Below are positions 33,864 to 46,180 of a stretch of 64,000 nt of DNA, in pieces. Below the pieces are notes generated by a model. It had not been told where the DNA came from. It searched no databases and saw only the letters and a program-made list of their open reading frames with translations. A program made the translations under genes and the position numbers. Origin of the DNA: Rhizophagus irregularis (lineage: Eukaryota > Glomeromycota > Glomeromycetes > Glomerales > Glomeraceae); assembly GCF_026210795.1 (NCBI RefSeq), contig NC_089442.1, forward strand, positions 3,748,501 to 3,812,500, given 5' to 3'. Within the stretch, counting starts at the first letter, position 1. Every line of letters begins with the position of its first letter.

Positions 33864-34708
33864 ATGGTCCGTACTTGCAATGATTTTCAACAAGTACAAC
33901 CTCAGTTTAAATTTGGAGTATTAGGTAAGAATTACTTCTAATGACATGTTCTATAACTACTTTCTGGTACATTTCTTACATTACCTTTATTGCAGCTCTT
34001 CAGGGGGCTTTCCAAGAACACATACATATGTTACAAAATATTTCACAAGTTTCTTCCGCTATACCTATACGTAAAGCAGAACAACTAGAAACAATTGATG
34101 CTTTAATAATACCTGGTGGAGAGTCAACTACAATGGCCTTAATAGCCGAACGTAGTGGGTTAATGGAACCTCTTCGGAAATTCGTGCGTGACGAAAAACC
34201 TACTTGGGGTACATGCGCCGGTATGATATTATTAGCTAATGAAGCCAATAAAGTTAAGAAAGGTGGACAAGATTTGATAGGTGGACTGAATATCACGGTT
34301 AATCGAAATCAATTCGGCAGCCAAGTAAGTTATTAATAAAATTTTCATATTCATAATTTAAATAAAAACTTAAATTATTTCTTTTTAATCCACTTTTTTT
34401 ATTAGATCGATTCATTTGAATCGTTATTACACATTAATCACATTACAACTTCATCAGATGATTTATTTCCCGCTATATTTATTCGCGCTCCAATCATTTC
34501 TTCAATTAACTCATCTAATGTAGAAGTTCTTGCTCGATTGGAGCATGATATAGGTGAAACGGATGCTTCTTCAATTGTAGCTGTTAGACAAGGTAGTCTG
34601 TTAGGTACAGCTTTTCATCCTGAATTAACAAATGATGATCGTATACATAAATATTTTGTACAGCTCACTCAAGATCATTATAATACTGGGAAAGGAAGGA
34701 ATGAGTAA
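33864..34708 (+). CDS. SNO1/PDX2: Pyridoxal 5'-phosphate synthase glutaminase subunit
   Basis: Class I glutamine amidotransferase that supplies ammonia to the SNZ/PDX1 subunit for vitamin B6 synthesis. Three exons: 33864-33924, 33996-34324 and 34406-34708, giving 230 residues. [13 protein letters not shown] at the N-terminus spans the first intron. The oxyanion motif [10 protein letters not shown] is at residues 60-69. The nucleophile is Cys94 in [11 protein letters not shown]. His and Glu of the triad are in [11 protein letters not shown]. Short exon 1 is needed for the conserved start. The SNZ partner is not in this window. Confidence 0.95.
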
Positions 34709-34908
34709 TTTTCAACATTAATTTCTTAGAATAAAAGCAAATTCATATTACTATTGATTAATAAAAAAACATTTTTTGTATTTTAAAAAAAAGTTCATTC
34801 ATTATGTTGATTCTACTTCTACTTCATACATTGTATTATATTGTTATTTGTTATATTAATTAACCTTTCTCCCATTTTATCATTATAAATATTTCTATAT
34901 GTAATCAA

Positions 34909-36605
34909 TTAAGAAATGAATACTTTCTTTAAATCTTTAAAATCATAAACTTTTTCCGTTCTTGGGCACTTAATTTGCCCATTGTTTTTGCTAGACATTT
35001 CTTCTAGTGCCTTTATTTAGGTCAAAAAAATAAAAAATTAAAACTTTGTTATAAATAGGGTTTGAATATAAAATTTAATTTACCTTAAGTGAATAAACAT
35101 ATCCATTGGGCAAAGACATGGGAGGATTATCCTCATCTATGATTTCTCCACTTAATCGACAAACAATAGTTGAATTTACATGATGACTCAACGGAAGATT
35201 TTGTGCCAATAGACCCAAGGTGTCCGGAGAACATACTGGACAATTAATATTTCTATTATCCGGTTGAGAACACATTGGTGTTTTCAGTGCAGACAACCCG
35301 GCTTGGAGGGTAACAGTTAGAAGAGGTTGTGACGTAAGAGAATTCAGTGCAAAGTTATCGGCGCGAAATTGTGCAATAAGCGCGTCCCAACGAGACTTAT
35401 CATACAATTTCTATACAAAAGAAGCTTTCCTTGTTAAACTCACGTGGGTAAAACAACACGTGACAAATTAAAACTAACCTTGTAAGGTGGACATTTAGTG
35501 TTAGGCTGAAATGCAAGCAAAGTCATTGCTTGTTGAATTTCTTTCATATGGTTTTCTTGAAAAGAATTTAGATTCTTCTTAGCATACGCGATCGATTCAC
35601 TTTTCTTACCAGCACGAATTAGTTCAATAAATTCTTGAAGTCGAAGATTGAATTCAAATGTACTCTAATTGAACAGTTAAAAAGAATAAAAGTAAATAGG
35701 CTGTATCCAAAAAGAATTGGGTAATAGGAATTAATTTACCTGCATCTTACGCAGATTTGATTTATTATCATTACACCACCGAAGAGCTTCAGTACAACTA
35801 AATCGTTGCAAAGCTTGTTCAACACGTCTCGCCTGTGAGAACAATTCAACATCAACATAAGCCTTTAAGTGAATTCGACAAATAAGATTAAAACTATTAG
35901 AATTATAATTTAATTATATAAAATTATAAATTATAAATATATCTTTAAAATAATAAAGTAACAACCTCTACCTCAATTGATTCAGCTTTTGCTAAATGTA
36001 ATGCAGTTTCACTGAACCCTTCTCTTAACATATAATCCACAAGGATACGATCTAATCTTACTCGACTCCATTGAGTATACGCTTCAGAATTTGCACTTGG
36101 TATATGAGTTAATTCATTAAGGTGAGATAATCTTTGTTTACTCCTTGATACATACATCGCTTCCTCAACTTTAGTATCGTTGAGCTAATAAAATATTTTA
36201 TGTCAAATTCACTATCAAATAAGGAATTGAGATATAATTAAATGACAATTACTTTGCGTTTCAAACTTTGTAGCCTTCCAACCATCCCTTCTAGTGCGGT
36301 ACTCGCGTCTGATACACCAATTTTTCCTTGATTAATTTTATTCGTTAAATCACTGACCGTTAAATTAGATTTTGTAAACTCTTTATCAAGTTCCTTTTGA
36401 GAAACTTTTGCGGTTTTTTTAAGTTGCTCTAAGGGTACCTACATAAAGCAAAAAAAAAAATTGTTGAGAAAGTTGTATTAATAATTCAAAAAAAAATTTT
36501 CATTATCAATTTGAGAACCCATTATAATATAAACGAATGTCAAAAGAATACCTTAATAAAAGGTTGTTCCAGTACAAGTAAACCGTCGTAATTTAGCTTA
36601 TTCAT
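34909..36605 (-). CDS. FYV10/GID9: GID/CTLH E3 ligase subunit (MAEA/GID9)
   Basis: Subunit of the GID/CTLH ubiquitin ligase that, in yeast, degrades gluconeogenic enzymes. It starts MNKLNYDGLLVLEQPFIKVP and continues with coiled coil (KKTAKVSQKELDKEF). A LisH motif is in VRLDRILVDYMLREGFSETAL (about residue 120-145), then CTLH/CRA helices (FEFNLRLQEFIELIRAGKK). The C-terminal RING-like region has CPVCSPDTL, HVNSTIVCRLSGEIIDEDNPP and IKCPRTEKVYDFKDLKKVFIS. About six exons with 60-100 nt introns; ends at 34909. The RING-like domain retains the atypical Cys pattern of MAEA. It lies head to head with the BTB-TLDc gene. Confidence 0.92.
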
Positions 36606-36934
36606 TTCGTTCAATTAGTGGTAATAAATTAAAAATTTTAATATTATTTCGAACACTAACTACTACGAACCTCTTTTTCTTAACCCTTACTGCGAATAAA
36701 ATAAATATCAAATATCTAATTTTGTGGCGGGAATTTTAAGTCTTTGTAGTACATGTAGTACATTAAGCGTAATTTATATTTAAACACGTGTGATACTATA
36801 TACAACACAAACAAATAAATTGATATATAAAATCATCGTTTCACATCCCTTCCAAGTTCCTTATGTTTTTACCTTCCTTTTATTATTATTAACTTTACAA
36901 TTTTTTGTAATTTCCCTTCTTTTTTTTTCATATA
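36606..36934. promoter_or_regulatory. Divergent promoter region between GID9 and the BTB-TLDc gene
   Basis: 329 bp between two divergent start codons, with no open frame. Pyrimidine-rich tracts precede the BTB-TLDc ATG (about 36860-36930). No specific factor site can be named. Confidence 0.4.
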
Positions 36935-38272
36935 ATGTGTTTGGAGTTTTTTGAATCCTTGTCTCGTGATTTTACATCGCTTCTCGATACAGGAGAATAT
37001 TCTGATGTTGTAATTCACGTCGGACAAGAACCTTTTATCAGAGAATTTCGAGTACATTCACTTATTTTACGAACGAGATCACTTTACTTTCGATATGCAC
37101 TATCAAACACTTGGGCAAAAACTAGAGGAAATTATATAATTTTTCGGAAACCAAATATCTCACCGGACGTATTTGAAATTATTTTAAAGTATATTTACGG
37201 AGCATCCCTTAAACTTCCAGAGATTAATATGAAAATTATTCTTGAAATATTAAAAGCAGCAGATGAATTATGTATAAGTGAATTAATAGATCATATTCAA
37301 GAGTTTCTTTTATATAATCCAGAATTAATACTATCAAACCTTGTTTTAATTCATCAATTCGTAAAAGAGTATGAACATTTTACCGAATTACAAACATTTT
37401 GTCTTAATACGATTAATCAAGATCCTGCAATATTTTTTGAGACCAAAGATTTTATTACAATAGACCAAAGTTTATTATTATCTATACTTAAGGTAAATAA
37501 TCTTATCATGAAAGAAATTGATATATGGAATAAAATAGTTGAATGGGGAATCGCACAGAATCCCATACTTTCTCATAGTATTCAGACATGGACAAATGAA
37601 CAATTTTCAATATTTCGAAATATAATTCACCCATTTATTGATTTCATTAAATTTTCGCTTATAAGTCCGGATGATTTTCTTAAAAAAGTTTTTCCTTTTC
37701 ATCAAGTAATCGGGACATCATCAGGAATAGGACCACGTGATATTGATTCAACTCTAATTATGGCTAAACATGCCTCATTGATCTCTGGATGGATGATTAA
37801 TGATCCACAAATGCTATCACATTTCGAATTTAGATTACTTTTACGTGGTACAAGAGATGGATTTACGGCCGAAACATTTCATAAATTATGTGATAATAAA
37901 GGACCAACAGTAACTGTCTTGAGAGTTAAAGACACAGGAGAACTTCTTGGAGGGTATACGCCTACTAATTGGGATGCTTCTTTAGAAGATTTCAGTTATT
38001 CAGCCAGAAGCTTTATATTTTCTTTGGGAAATGATAATTTGAATGATATTATATGTTCTAGAGTGAATGATCCAAATTGTGCTTGTTATAATTGTGAAGA
38101 TTCGGGACCTAGTTTTGGTGGGGCCGAGACTGATTTGCAATTATGGGGTAATTTTAAAGAAGAATGTTTTTGCAGATGTGTAAAAACCAGTTATGAACGT
38201 AAAATCAGAGAAAGTGAAGATTACTTTTCAGTTGATGAGTATGAAGTATTTCAAGTGGTTAGAATATTTTAA
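36935..38272 (+). CDS. BTB-BACK-TLDc domain protein
   Basis: An intronless 445-residue protein. The BTB/POZ domain is at residues about 20-120 (YSDVVIHVGQEPFIREFRVHSLILRTRS...YIYGA), which normally dimerises and can bind CUL3. BACK-like helices follow (about 125-235). The TLDc domain runs from about 285 (SGWMINDPQMLSHFEFRLLLRGTRDGF) through GGYTPTNWDAS to the C-terminal YFSVDEYEVFQVVRIF. A Cys-rich insertion (CACYNCEDSG, CFCRC) sits in the TLDc part. Such proteins form very large families in Glomeromycotina (family knowledge). No substrate can be inferred. Confidence 0.88.
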   Translation: MCLEFFESLSRDFTSLLDTGEYSDVVIHVGQEPFIREFRVHSLILRTRSLYFRYALSNTWAKTRGNYIIFRKPNISPDVFEIILKYIYGASLKLPEINMKIILEILKAADELCISELIDHIQEFLLYNPELILSNLVLIHQFVKEYEHFTELQTFCLNTINQDPAIFFETKDFITIDQSLLLSILKVNNLIMKEIDIWNKIVEWGIAQNPILSHSIQTWTNEQFSIFRNIIHPFIDFIKFSLISPDDFLKKVFPFHQVIGTSSGIGPRDIDSTLIMAKHASLISGWMINDPQMLSHFEFRLLLRGTRDGFTAETFHKLCDNKGPTVTVLRVKDTGELLGGYTPTNWDASLEDFSYSARSFIFSLGNDNLNDIICSRVNDPNCACYNCEDSGPSFGGAETDLQLWGNFKEECFCRCVKTSYERKIRESEDYFSVDEYEVFQVVRIF

Positions 38273-38946
38273 TTAATTATATTACTAGTAGATTATTAAT
38301 TATACGTATATATAAATTAATTAATTAATTAATTATTAATTAGCTTCAATTTAATTAGCTTTAATTTAATTACTATATAGTGCAATAGCGTCAAATTTAT
38401 TTTATCATCATTATTTTAATTTAAATTTTTTTACATGCGACGATCTTTTTTAAATTGTAATTACGATACTTGTGCAATATAAATAGATAATCTTCTTTTA
38501 GATATCGAATAAAATGAATAGATTATAATTTATAATTTATAAATTATCGATTATTTTATAATTCAATCAATTGAATATATGCATGCAATAAATTTTGAAA
38601 TTATAAATATTCTACTTAAATGTAAACTAAAAGGTACAATGACATTCTGGATCAGGCTGATTTTTTTATATTTGATTATAATTACATGTATAACGTTCGT
38701 GGTTTTCGAACGATGTAAATGAGTGATGTTAAAATATGTTCTAGTGAATAAATAGTGAATAAAGAAATACACCAAGATATATCAATATCTTACAATTTAT
38801 CACATCCCTCCATTTTACATTTTATGTAAAAATCCTATTATACAGTATGTCATACCTAGTTACGTAAATTTAGGATAAGAGGGGTTAGGTTAAGGTACTA
38901 AGTATCGATATACCAGTTTAAATCATAAATATTCATTATGTTAATG
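38273..38946. other. Intergenic region, no gene seen
   Basis: AT-rich convergent spacer with TTAATTAA-type repeats at about 38310-38370. Nothing coding is recognisable. Confidence 0.5.
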
Positions 38947-40726
38947 TTAATTAAGATTATAATAAGAATGAAAGAGTAATTGCGATTCTAATTTCACAAC
39001 ATCTCTTTTAAACCATAATTGCGTTTTTGATTTTTTTACGCATTGATCAGGCATAAACCAATCTTTTCCATCAAGTATTCCAACATCCCATAAATATAAC
39101 CCAACTTCTTTTACAACATTAATTGTAACATCTCGAGTTTGTAAATAACGTATTCTAGAAATGTCCAGAATATGTTGTGAAAGAGTAAAGGGCTCGGGTG
39201 TTCTAACAAAAATATCAGAATTCGGATATTTTTCTTTAATATTAGAAAGTAGCCCTTTTAATTTTGTTTTGAAATCTCGTAAAGATTTAGAAGAATCCAT
39301 GAAAATATTATTTGATACAGAGATTATCACAATATCCGCTTTTGGAATTCGTGAAGTTTGTTTTAATGCTACTTTCCATGAAATCTTTTTTTCTAATAAA
39401 TCATTAATAGGATGAAAGAATAATGAACTTTCAAATATTGAACTATTTGCAATGACAAATTGTGTATCTCTTGGTAATGAGGGTCTAGGAAAATTACATG
39501 AACAAAGCGGAACCTTTGGTTCTTTTTCTTCACACCAACTTTGTTTATATCCTGTTTCTATACCATACAAGGACCTAATAATATAAATAAAATCAATTAG
39601 ATTGTATTTTCTTTACTCTTTTACAACAACATTATATTTATATATTCAATAAAAAGAATTTTTTCTCACCCCCAAAGAAATGTATCTCCATAAGCATGAA
39701 TGGTTTTTTTTTCCAATAATAATAATTGCTCTACTGGTGTTATAAGTTTCATTCTGCACTGGTCAGGTATAAATATATAATCATTATCTATATCTAAAAA
39801 TTCTGAATGGCGTGTAAGAGGACGTAAAGAATCGTAAAAGTAACCGGAAACCCATTGACCAGTAATTTCTGATGTGGCATTACAAATGGGAAGTAATTCA
39901 TTAGGTTCTTTAAGATGCGCTTCATCACTCAACGATAAGCTTAATACATTTTCTGACGTTATTATAATATCCTTTCGTCCTGGTAATCCTATAGTAATAC
40001 TTAATGAATAATCATCGGGATAATAGAAAAATCCAATTCCTTTATACAAATTCTCATAATTTGGTACCGAAACCACTGGAATAATTCTAAATACATTATT
40101 ACTTAAAGCTCTAACGTATATATTTTTATTACTAAAATTATCCTTCTTTGATTTATTTATTATTGAATCTGGTATCTAAAATAAAATAACAATAATAACA
40201 ATTAAAATTGAAATTTTTTTTTTAAAAAAAAAACATAATTTTATATATATCTTATAATTATAATTACCACAACTATTATACAAATTTGTTTTCCAGTAAA
40301 AATATTTTCTAATTCTAAAGCAAGTAAAAAAAATCAATTAATAAAGTGAAGATGTTAAACATACCACACCACTCATATATAAAAAATACCTATTTTTTTG
40401 TTTTTGATAATAAGTTCATTATCAACAATAAAAGAAACGTATGGTTTGCTTCTATCTCGTGCTATTTCTTTAATTGAAGAATAGTCGAATTTACAAACAT
40501 CTACTTTCGAGTGTAAAATTCCTTCTGTGTTTTTACTATCTAAAACTGGAACACTAAAATCGAAATCTAAATCTAAGGAGCCAAAACATAACAAAATAAA
40601 TATGCCTAAAGCACACAAACTAGAAAATGCTATGAATACAAGAGAACGACGCTGAGGAGCAGATTTCAAAGATAAGCACGCGTACTGACGCGAACTTATA
40701 AAATTAAATACTCTTTTGAATAGCAT
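38947..40726 (-). CDS. Type II membrane protein, NXPE/PC-esterase-like
   Basis: About five exons. The N-terminus MLFKRVFNF is followed by one hydrophobic anchor (LVFIAFSSLCALGIFILLCFG, residues about 30-50), placing the rest in the lumen or outside. The ectodomain has a beta-rich first half with W-x-P-DQC-type Cys (YIFIPDQCRMKLITP), then IHAYGDTFLWG, which resembles the GDS block of PC-esterases. Next is ADIVIISVSNNIFMDSSKSLRDFKTKL, which resembles the family's DVVV-N segment. I do not see the expected C-terminal Asp-x-x-His pair, so catalysis is doubtful. The start is the second ATG (40726), giving a good anchor; an upstream in-frame ATG at 40813 adds 29 residues. It is head to head with MOB1 (199 bp). 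Confidence 0.6.
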
Positions 40727-40925
40727 TTTTTTTTTTTTGTTGTTTTTTGTTTTTAATATAAACGAAATTAAAAAAACACGCGGGTAATAACTTTTATAGT
40801 TATTGAGTTTCACAACTTCCCAACTGTCGAATTTTAGAACGGATCAACAGAATTTGAGTGTTGGATATATACCCCTATATATTTATTCTTAGAGAATCAA
40901 AAAGAAATTTCTTCGATCGTTTATA

Positions 40926-41870
40926 ATGAATTTTCTAGGATTGTAAGTATTTATTCACTCGTCTTTGTTTTTAAAATTACGTACAATATGTACTTCCCAG
41001 AGGAATGCTTTCTTCTTTCTCTGACCGTAATACGTATATATATATATGAAATAAAACTTGAAGGCGTAACTAGTTCATGACGTAATGGTTTAAACTTGAA
41101 ATCCCTTGGGAAGTATATATATTCGTAACATGATCATTTGTTAAAATTCTATTTACGTAAATTTAGAACAAGCAAGAATAAAACGTTCAAACCAAAAAAG
41201 AAAGTGCCGGAAGGTACAAAACAATATCAACTTAAACAATTTGCGGAAGCTACGCTTGGTTCAGGTAACTTGAAACTGGCAGTAGTCTTGCCCGAAGGCG
41301 AAGATCTTAATGAATGGTTGGCTGTGAACAGTGAGTATAAGAAAGAAGAATCGATCAAGTATTTCGAATAGTAACTAATTCATTCTATTTATTATAGCAT
41401 ACGATTTTTTCAATCAAATAAATATGCTTTACGGTACGATTACGGAATTTTGTACGCCACAAGAATGTCCAGTAATGTCAGCTGGACCACAAGTTGAATA
41501 TCATTGGTCAGATGGAGAGAAATTTAAGAAACCAACTAAATTATCAGCACCAGAATATGTTGACCATTTAATGGAATGGGTACAAAATCAATTAGATGAC
41601 GAAACAATATTTCCGAGTAAAATTAGAGTTCCATTTCCAAAGAATTTTGAACAAGTAGTAAAAACAATATTCAAACGGTTATTTAGAGTGTACGCGCATA
41701 TTTATTTATCACATTTTTCAGTTATAGTTGCATTAGGAGAAGAAGCTCATTTGAATACTAGTTTTAAACATTATATTTACTTTGTACAAGAATTTCAATT
41801 AATTGAAAAAAAAGAATTACAACCACTAGCTGATCTAATCATTCGTCTAACCAGTCAAGATCAAATTTAA
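40926..41870 (+). CDS. MOB1: MOB kinase activator 1
   Basis: Adaptor that activates NDR/LATS kinases in mitotic exit and Hippo-type signalling. Three exons: 40926-40942, 41167-41330 and 41398-41870. Exon 1 encodes only MNFLG plus two bases and joins to give [22 protein letters not shown], matching the family start. Conserved blocks: [50 protein letters not shown] (zinc Cys pair), YEYHWSDG, [13 protein letters not shown], and [11 protein letters not shown] (zinc His pair). Length 217 residues, as expected. All four zinc ligands are present. Confidence 0.95.
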
Positions 41871-42051
41871 TAATTTGTATAATCGTATTGTATAATGATA
41901 CATATATGTGTGTATATATATATTTATATATCTTAAAATAAAATGTAAATTAATATATATATATATATACTATTTGATACAATAATATTTTTTTTTATTT
42001 ACTGATATAGTTTTTATTTATTATTACTTTACACTCTTAATAAAATATTAC

Positions 42052-43461
42052 TTATCTGCTACGACTTCTTGAATAAGACCTATGGCGCGAAGGTCGATAT
42101 GAGGAAGAAGAGAATGATTTACCTCTACGATAACTTGGTTCGTATCGATCGTAACTTCTTGATCTTGATCGTGATCTGGAACGTGAATATGACACACGTC
42201 TACGCCTTCTGCTATTTCGACTACTATTTGGTACATCTATATGAAGAAAAGTAAATTAATTAATATTAATAATTTGACAAATTTAGCAGCTTAGAATATT
42301 ACTTACATCTATCAGCTCTCCAGTCTCCACCTCTTCTTCTAGGAGACCTTGACCTGCTTCTACTTCTGGATTTTCTTGGTGGGGGAGATCTAGATCTACT
42401 GTAACTTCTAATCCTTCTACCACCGCTTTTACTATTTCTATTTTTACTTGAACTTCTATCTCTCTTACTTCTTTCTCCACTCTTACTTCTTTCTCCGCTC
42501 TTACTTCTTTCTCCGCTCTTACTTCTTTCTCCGCTCTTACTTCTTTCTCCGCTCTTACTTCTTTCTCCGCTCTTACTTCTTTCTCCGCTCTTACTTCTTT
42601 CTCCACTTTTACTTCTTTCTCTACTTTTACTACTTCTTGACTTCACTTCCCCTTCCTCCTCTTCTTCCTCTCCTTCTTGTTCCTGTTTTTCCTTTTGTTC
42701 TTCTTCTTGTTCTTCATCCTTTGTATCAGAAGATTTTTCTTCCTCGTCTGCAAGTCCTTGCAAAACACTTTCACGTAGTGGTAATTCTCCGTTTTCTTCT
42801 AATACATGTCTCTTTAACATTCTTGGCAATATAGTATCACATACTCTTTCTTCTTTCAACAATTCTTCAATAAACTCATCAACACATACAATTTCAAAAT
42901 CTCCTTCTATATTAATTAAATTATTAATAATAATTATATTATTTATATTATTACCATAATATGTTACATACCGCTTGTTCTTTTTCTTAATTTTCTATAA
43001 TCATTAAGTAATGGTTCAAGAGTTTGATAAATCTCTAATGAATTTCCCACTAGTCTCAAATAAAATGCTCCAAGTACCCTTAAATATTTATAATCCTCAT
43101 TTCTAATAAATTCCATAACAATATCTTTGTTTGGTTGTAATTGAAGTAATTTCAACGTCAAACAAAGAAATTCTGTGGGCTTTTGATTTCCATATTCACC
43201 TCCAAATGATGTCAATTCTATTGCTCTATCAATTAACGTCTCGGCTAATAAATAAAGTAATTTTAACTTCTTTTTTTTTATATTATTATTGTTTCAGATT
43301 GAGGTTAAAATCTAATTTACAATATTCATACCAGTCAAACCGAAACAGAATTCTTTCCAATAAAGTGATTCATAAATCCTTGTTCTCATTATTTTTTCTA
43401 TGAGATATTGTGGATTTGTTCCATGTACAGCTATTGCATCGGATACTGTTCTATTCGCCAT
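42052..43461 (-). CDS. PRP38: Pre-mRNA-splicing factor 38 with SR-type tail
   Basis: Spliceosomal B-complex factor needed for activation of the tri-snRNP. It starts MANRTVSDAIAVHGTNPQYLIEKI and continues RIYESLYWKEFCFGLTAETLIDRA, GGEYGNQKPTEFLCLTLKLLQL and YLRVLGAFYLRL, the conserved PRP38 domain (about 200 residues). The C-terminal half is low complexity: a Glu-rich run (EEEEEGEVKSR), eight or so perfect GERSKS hexapeptides coded by an 18-bp tandem repeat (about 42465-42618), then RS dipeptides ending HRSYSRSRSR. Four to five exons. The long RS tail resembles animal PRPF38 rather than the short yeast protein. Confidence 0.92.
42465..42618 (-). repeat. 18-bp coding minisatellite in PRP38
   Basis: About eight head-to-tail copies of TCTTACTTCTTTCTCCGC (plus strand), almost identical at nucleotide level, each adding the hexapeptide GERSKS to the protein. 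The near-identity suggests recent expansion. Confidence 0.85.
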
Positions 43462-43675
43462 GATTTTAAATAACAAATAATTAACAATACTATTTTGAAA
43501 GAAAAATAAATAAGGTTTTATGAGCGAAAGATTTAAAATTATATTTAGTAAGTTTATCCAATCATTTTAAGATATGACAACCAATTTACACGTGATTCAT
43601 CGTGATTCATAATGAAATTTATTATAAAAATTATCATAGTAAAAAAGGAATTTTTATTCATAACCATTTTCTGTG

Positions 43676-44370
43676 CTATATTTGCATAGTTATTCTTATA
43701 GATTTTGTAGGACATATGGGAACATCTAGCAGATATTCATCAGCAGATTGAGCGAAATTTTGAGTCCAATAATTATTCCTAAAGCCAGAGCCGAAATGTG
43801 TAAATTTTCTATTTAATATATTTGCTCGATGACCTCGTGAATTCATCCAACTACAGAAATTATACGTATATATAAATACGGTTTGCTCGTTTTTTTTTTT
43901 AAAAAAAAAGACATTCTATTAATTAGTGCTCACGCTCTTATGACTCTAGATTCTTCTTTCTCTGTAAAGCCATACGCAATATTTTCACCGGCCATCCACC
44001 AATCAAATCCTTGATTACTTATTCGAGTACCTAATGATCCAGATACATCATCATGCGTTAAATTTTTGGTTAAAGCCATATAATTTGTATGAAGCTGTGC
44101 TGCTTTCACTAATCGCCTATTTTTTCGTTAATATAGTATAGTATATGTCAAAATATATATGTATTATGTAAATATCACTCACTATACTCACTTATCCAAA
44201 GCCAAGGGTCTAACATTAGCGTTTGCACGTTCTCTGTTAACCAAACAAAGTAAGGAAATTGTATTTAATAAAAATTCATCCGAAGGAGATGATATTGGTG
44301 CAGCATTAATTTTAAATGTTGCCAACGATACTACGACAATCGTTAACGTTATATACATTATAAATTTCAT
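43676..44370 (-). CDS. Secreted CAP/SCP (PR-1-like) protein
   Basis: A signal peptide (MKFIMYITLTIVVVSLATFKINAA) is followed by a CAP domain: LLCLVNRERANANVRPLALDKRLVKAAQLHTNYMA (first helix and His), then NQGFDWWMAGENIAYG (acidic/His pocket), WMNSRGHRANILNRKFTHFGSGF (signature) and YWTQNFAQ. Three exons. The protein ends CPTKSIRITMQI, a short tail. CAP proteins of this type bind sterols or lipids, or act in host interaction; which applies here is unknown. Conserved pocket residues (two His, Glu) appear present. Confidence 0.85.
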
Positions 44371-45110
44371 CTTTAGTAATAAAAAGAAAAAAAAATTTTG
44401 AGGGATGAAAAATAAGAATATTCTAAATGACCAATATTTATATAAAATTAGTTTCTTTATAGTGTTATTTTTTTTTTGTTCTCACACCGCGGTTTAAATA
44501 TGGGCCGGTACATGACGTACTTAGTAATCTCATTATATCTGAAATTTCGTAATTTATTTATTACATTGCATTGTATTAATCGTAATTTTGTATTACCCAA
44601 TTTAAAACTGAAAATTCTTTTAAGAACATCAAGTTATTATAACGCCAAATGTATTACTTATAAATCGTAGATCATTATTAGATCAACCTTATTTGATCAT
44701 TGTTATAATTATAAGAAATCATAATAATAGAAACCAATCGCAAATTTTATATTTCATTGTTTTCTTAATATAGAATGAAAATTAATAATTATTTAACATT
44801 CTTTTGAATTAAATGAAGCTTTTCATTCCAAAAAACAAATAAAATAATTAAATAATCCTTATATGGTAAAAAAAAATTAATTTGTTTTTAGACCATATAT
44901 CTATCATATGATTTTTGATTACAATGCTAATCTAGTCTGATTCATTTCCCATCGTCCCCATCAAAGTATGATGAATAAATTAAAAGTTTAATTCGTAGGA
45001 TTTAATAGTTAAAAAAAATTATTTGTTAAAAAAAACTCTCATTGTCCTTCGTTTCTTTCTTAAAATCAAAATTTTTCCTAATTTCCTAATTTCGAATTTC
45101 ATAAAAAAAT
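44371..45110. other. Divergent intergenic region, no gene seen
   Basis: 740 bp between divergent start codons, AT-rich, with pyrimidine tracts before the second start. Short open frames here lack coding character. Confidence 0.45.
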
Positions 45111-45898
45111 ATGGAAACTTTTATCGATAAAGAAGGCTTAAATAATAACTGTCTTATTGGTAAATATGATACCCAAAAATTTTATTTTTTATAAAAGATT
45201 TTCTCATTCTTTAATTAATTTTAGGAACTTATATTGCGATTTTCTTTCATTTGATAATCTGGGCAACTTGTCTATTTGTTTCCGAATTTGCACGCAGAAG
45301 AAGACCGCTGTCATTACCTGGATTGATTAATGAAGTTTCTCCTCCCCAGCAAGATGGAATCCCTGAAACCATTGAAGTGCCAATCATCGCCAATAGAGTG
45401 GTAAAAACATTTACAAAAGAGAAAAACAAAAAAAAACCATAATAAAGTTCTGATGATTTTTAATATTATTTCTTTTAGGATAACCTTTACACAAAAGTTA
45501 CAAATGCTGCTAAAGATTCGTTGTTGATGATTGTGATTGCTACGCTCGTAAGTGTTTATTTATCGTAAATAGACTAATGCTTTTAACAATAATTTTAAAT
45601 TAAATTTAGGCGACTCAAACAGGATATGGTGCGACTACAGTAAGTAGAAGTCGGTTGAAATTTCGTATCTTATTTAGACATTTCCTTTTAAGTTAACCTC
45701 AATTTTTCTTCTCAGACTTCCGCAATTCTCGCTTGGATTTTCTTCATCGTGTCAGTTTGTTGGATTCTTTCCATCATATTCTTTGATCAAACCTGGATTC
45801 CATTAATCTTATTAGCAATTGCCCTTTCATTCATTTCAGCGATTTTCGCGTTGTCTTTCCAACCGGCTGGTCAGCCTGAATTGGATTTATTATTTTAA
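45111..45898 (+). CDS. Small four-helix membrane protein of unknown function
   Basis: Five exons: 45111-45159, 45225 to about 45400, then pieces beginning DNLYTKVTNAAKDSLL, ATQTGYGATT (a 30-nt exon) and TSAILAWIFF. About 150 residues. Four hydrophobic segments: IAIFFHLIIWATCLFV, SLLMIVIATLATQ, ILAWIFFIVSVCWILSIIFF and IPLILLAIALSFISAIFAL. There is no signal peptide cleavage site and no motif that names a family. Topology suggests an internal or plasma membrane protein. Splice joins keep frame, which supports a real gene. Confidence 0.65.
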
Positions 45899-46180
45899 TG
45901 AGTTGAAAAAGGCATTAATTCAAAATTTTCTTTGGATTTTTACTACTACAGATGTTGATTATAACATAGTTGATTTTTTATAAATTAACTGTCAAAATAT
46001 GATTCATATTATTGCAATTTTATCAATACTGCGCATCATGTAATCTAATCAAAATTTAAAATAGTATCATTTTAACCCTTTTTCGGTTTAAAATTATAGT
46101 ATAAAAATGTTATTTTATTAGAAGATTGACAAAATAAGTAATTAAATAATTTTTATTCTAGAATTATATTAAATAAAATA

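Noticed and set aside
42283-42834. Repetitive frames (EKEVRA and YFFLRS repeats) overlapping PRP38
   Set aside because: They are shadows of the 18-bp GERSKS minisatellite in other frames.
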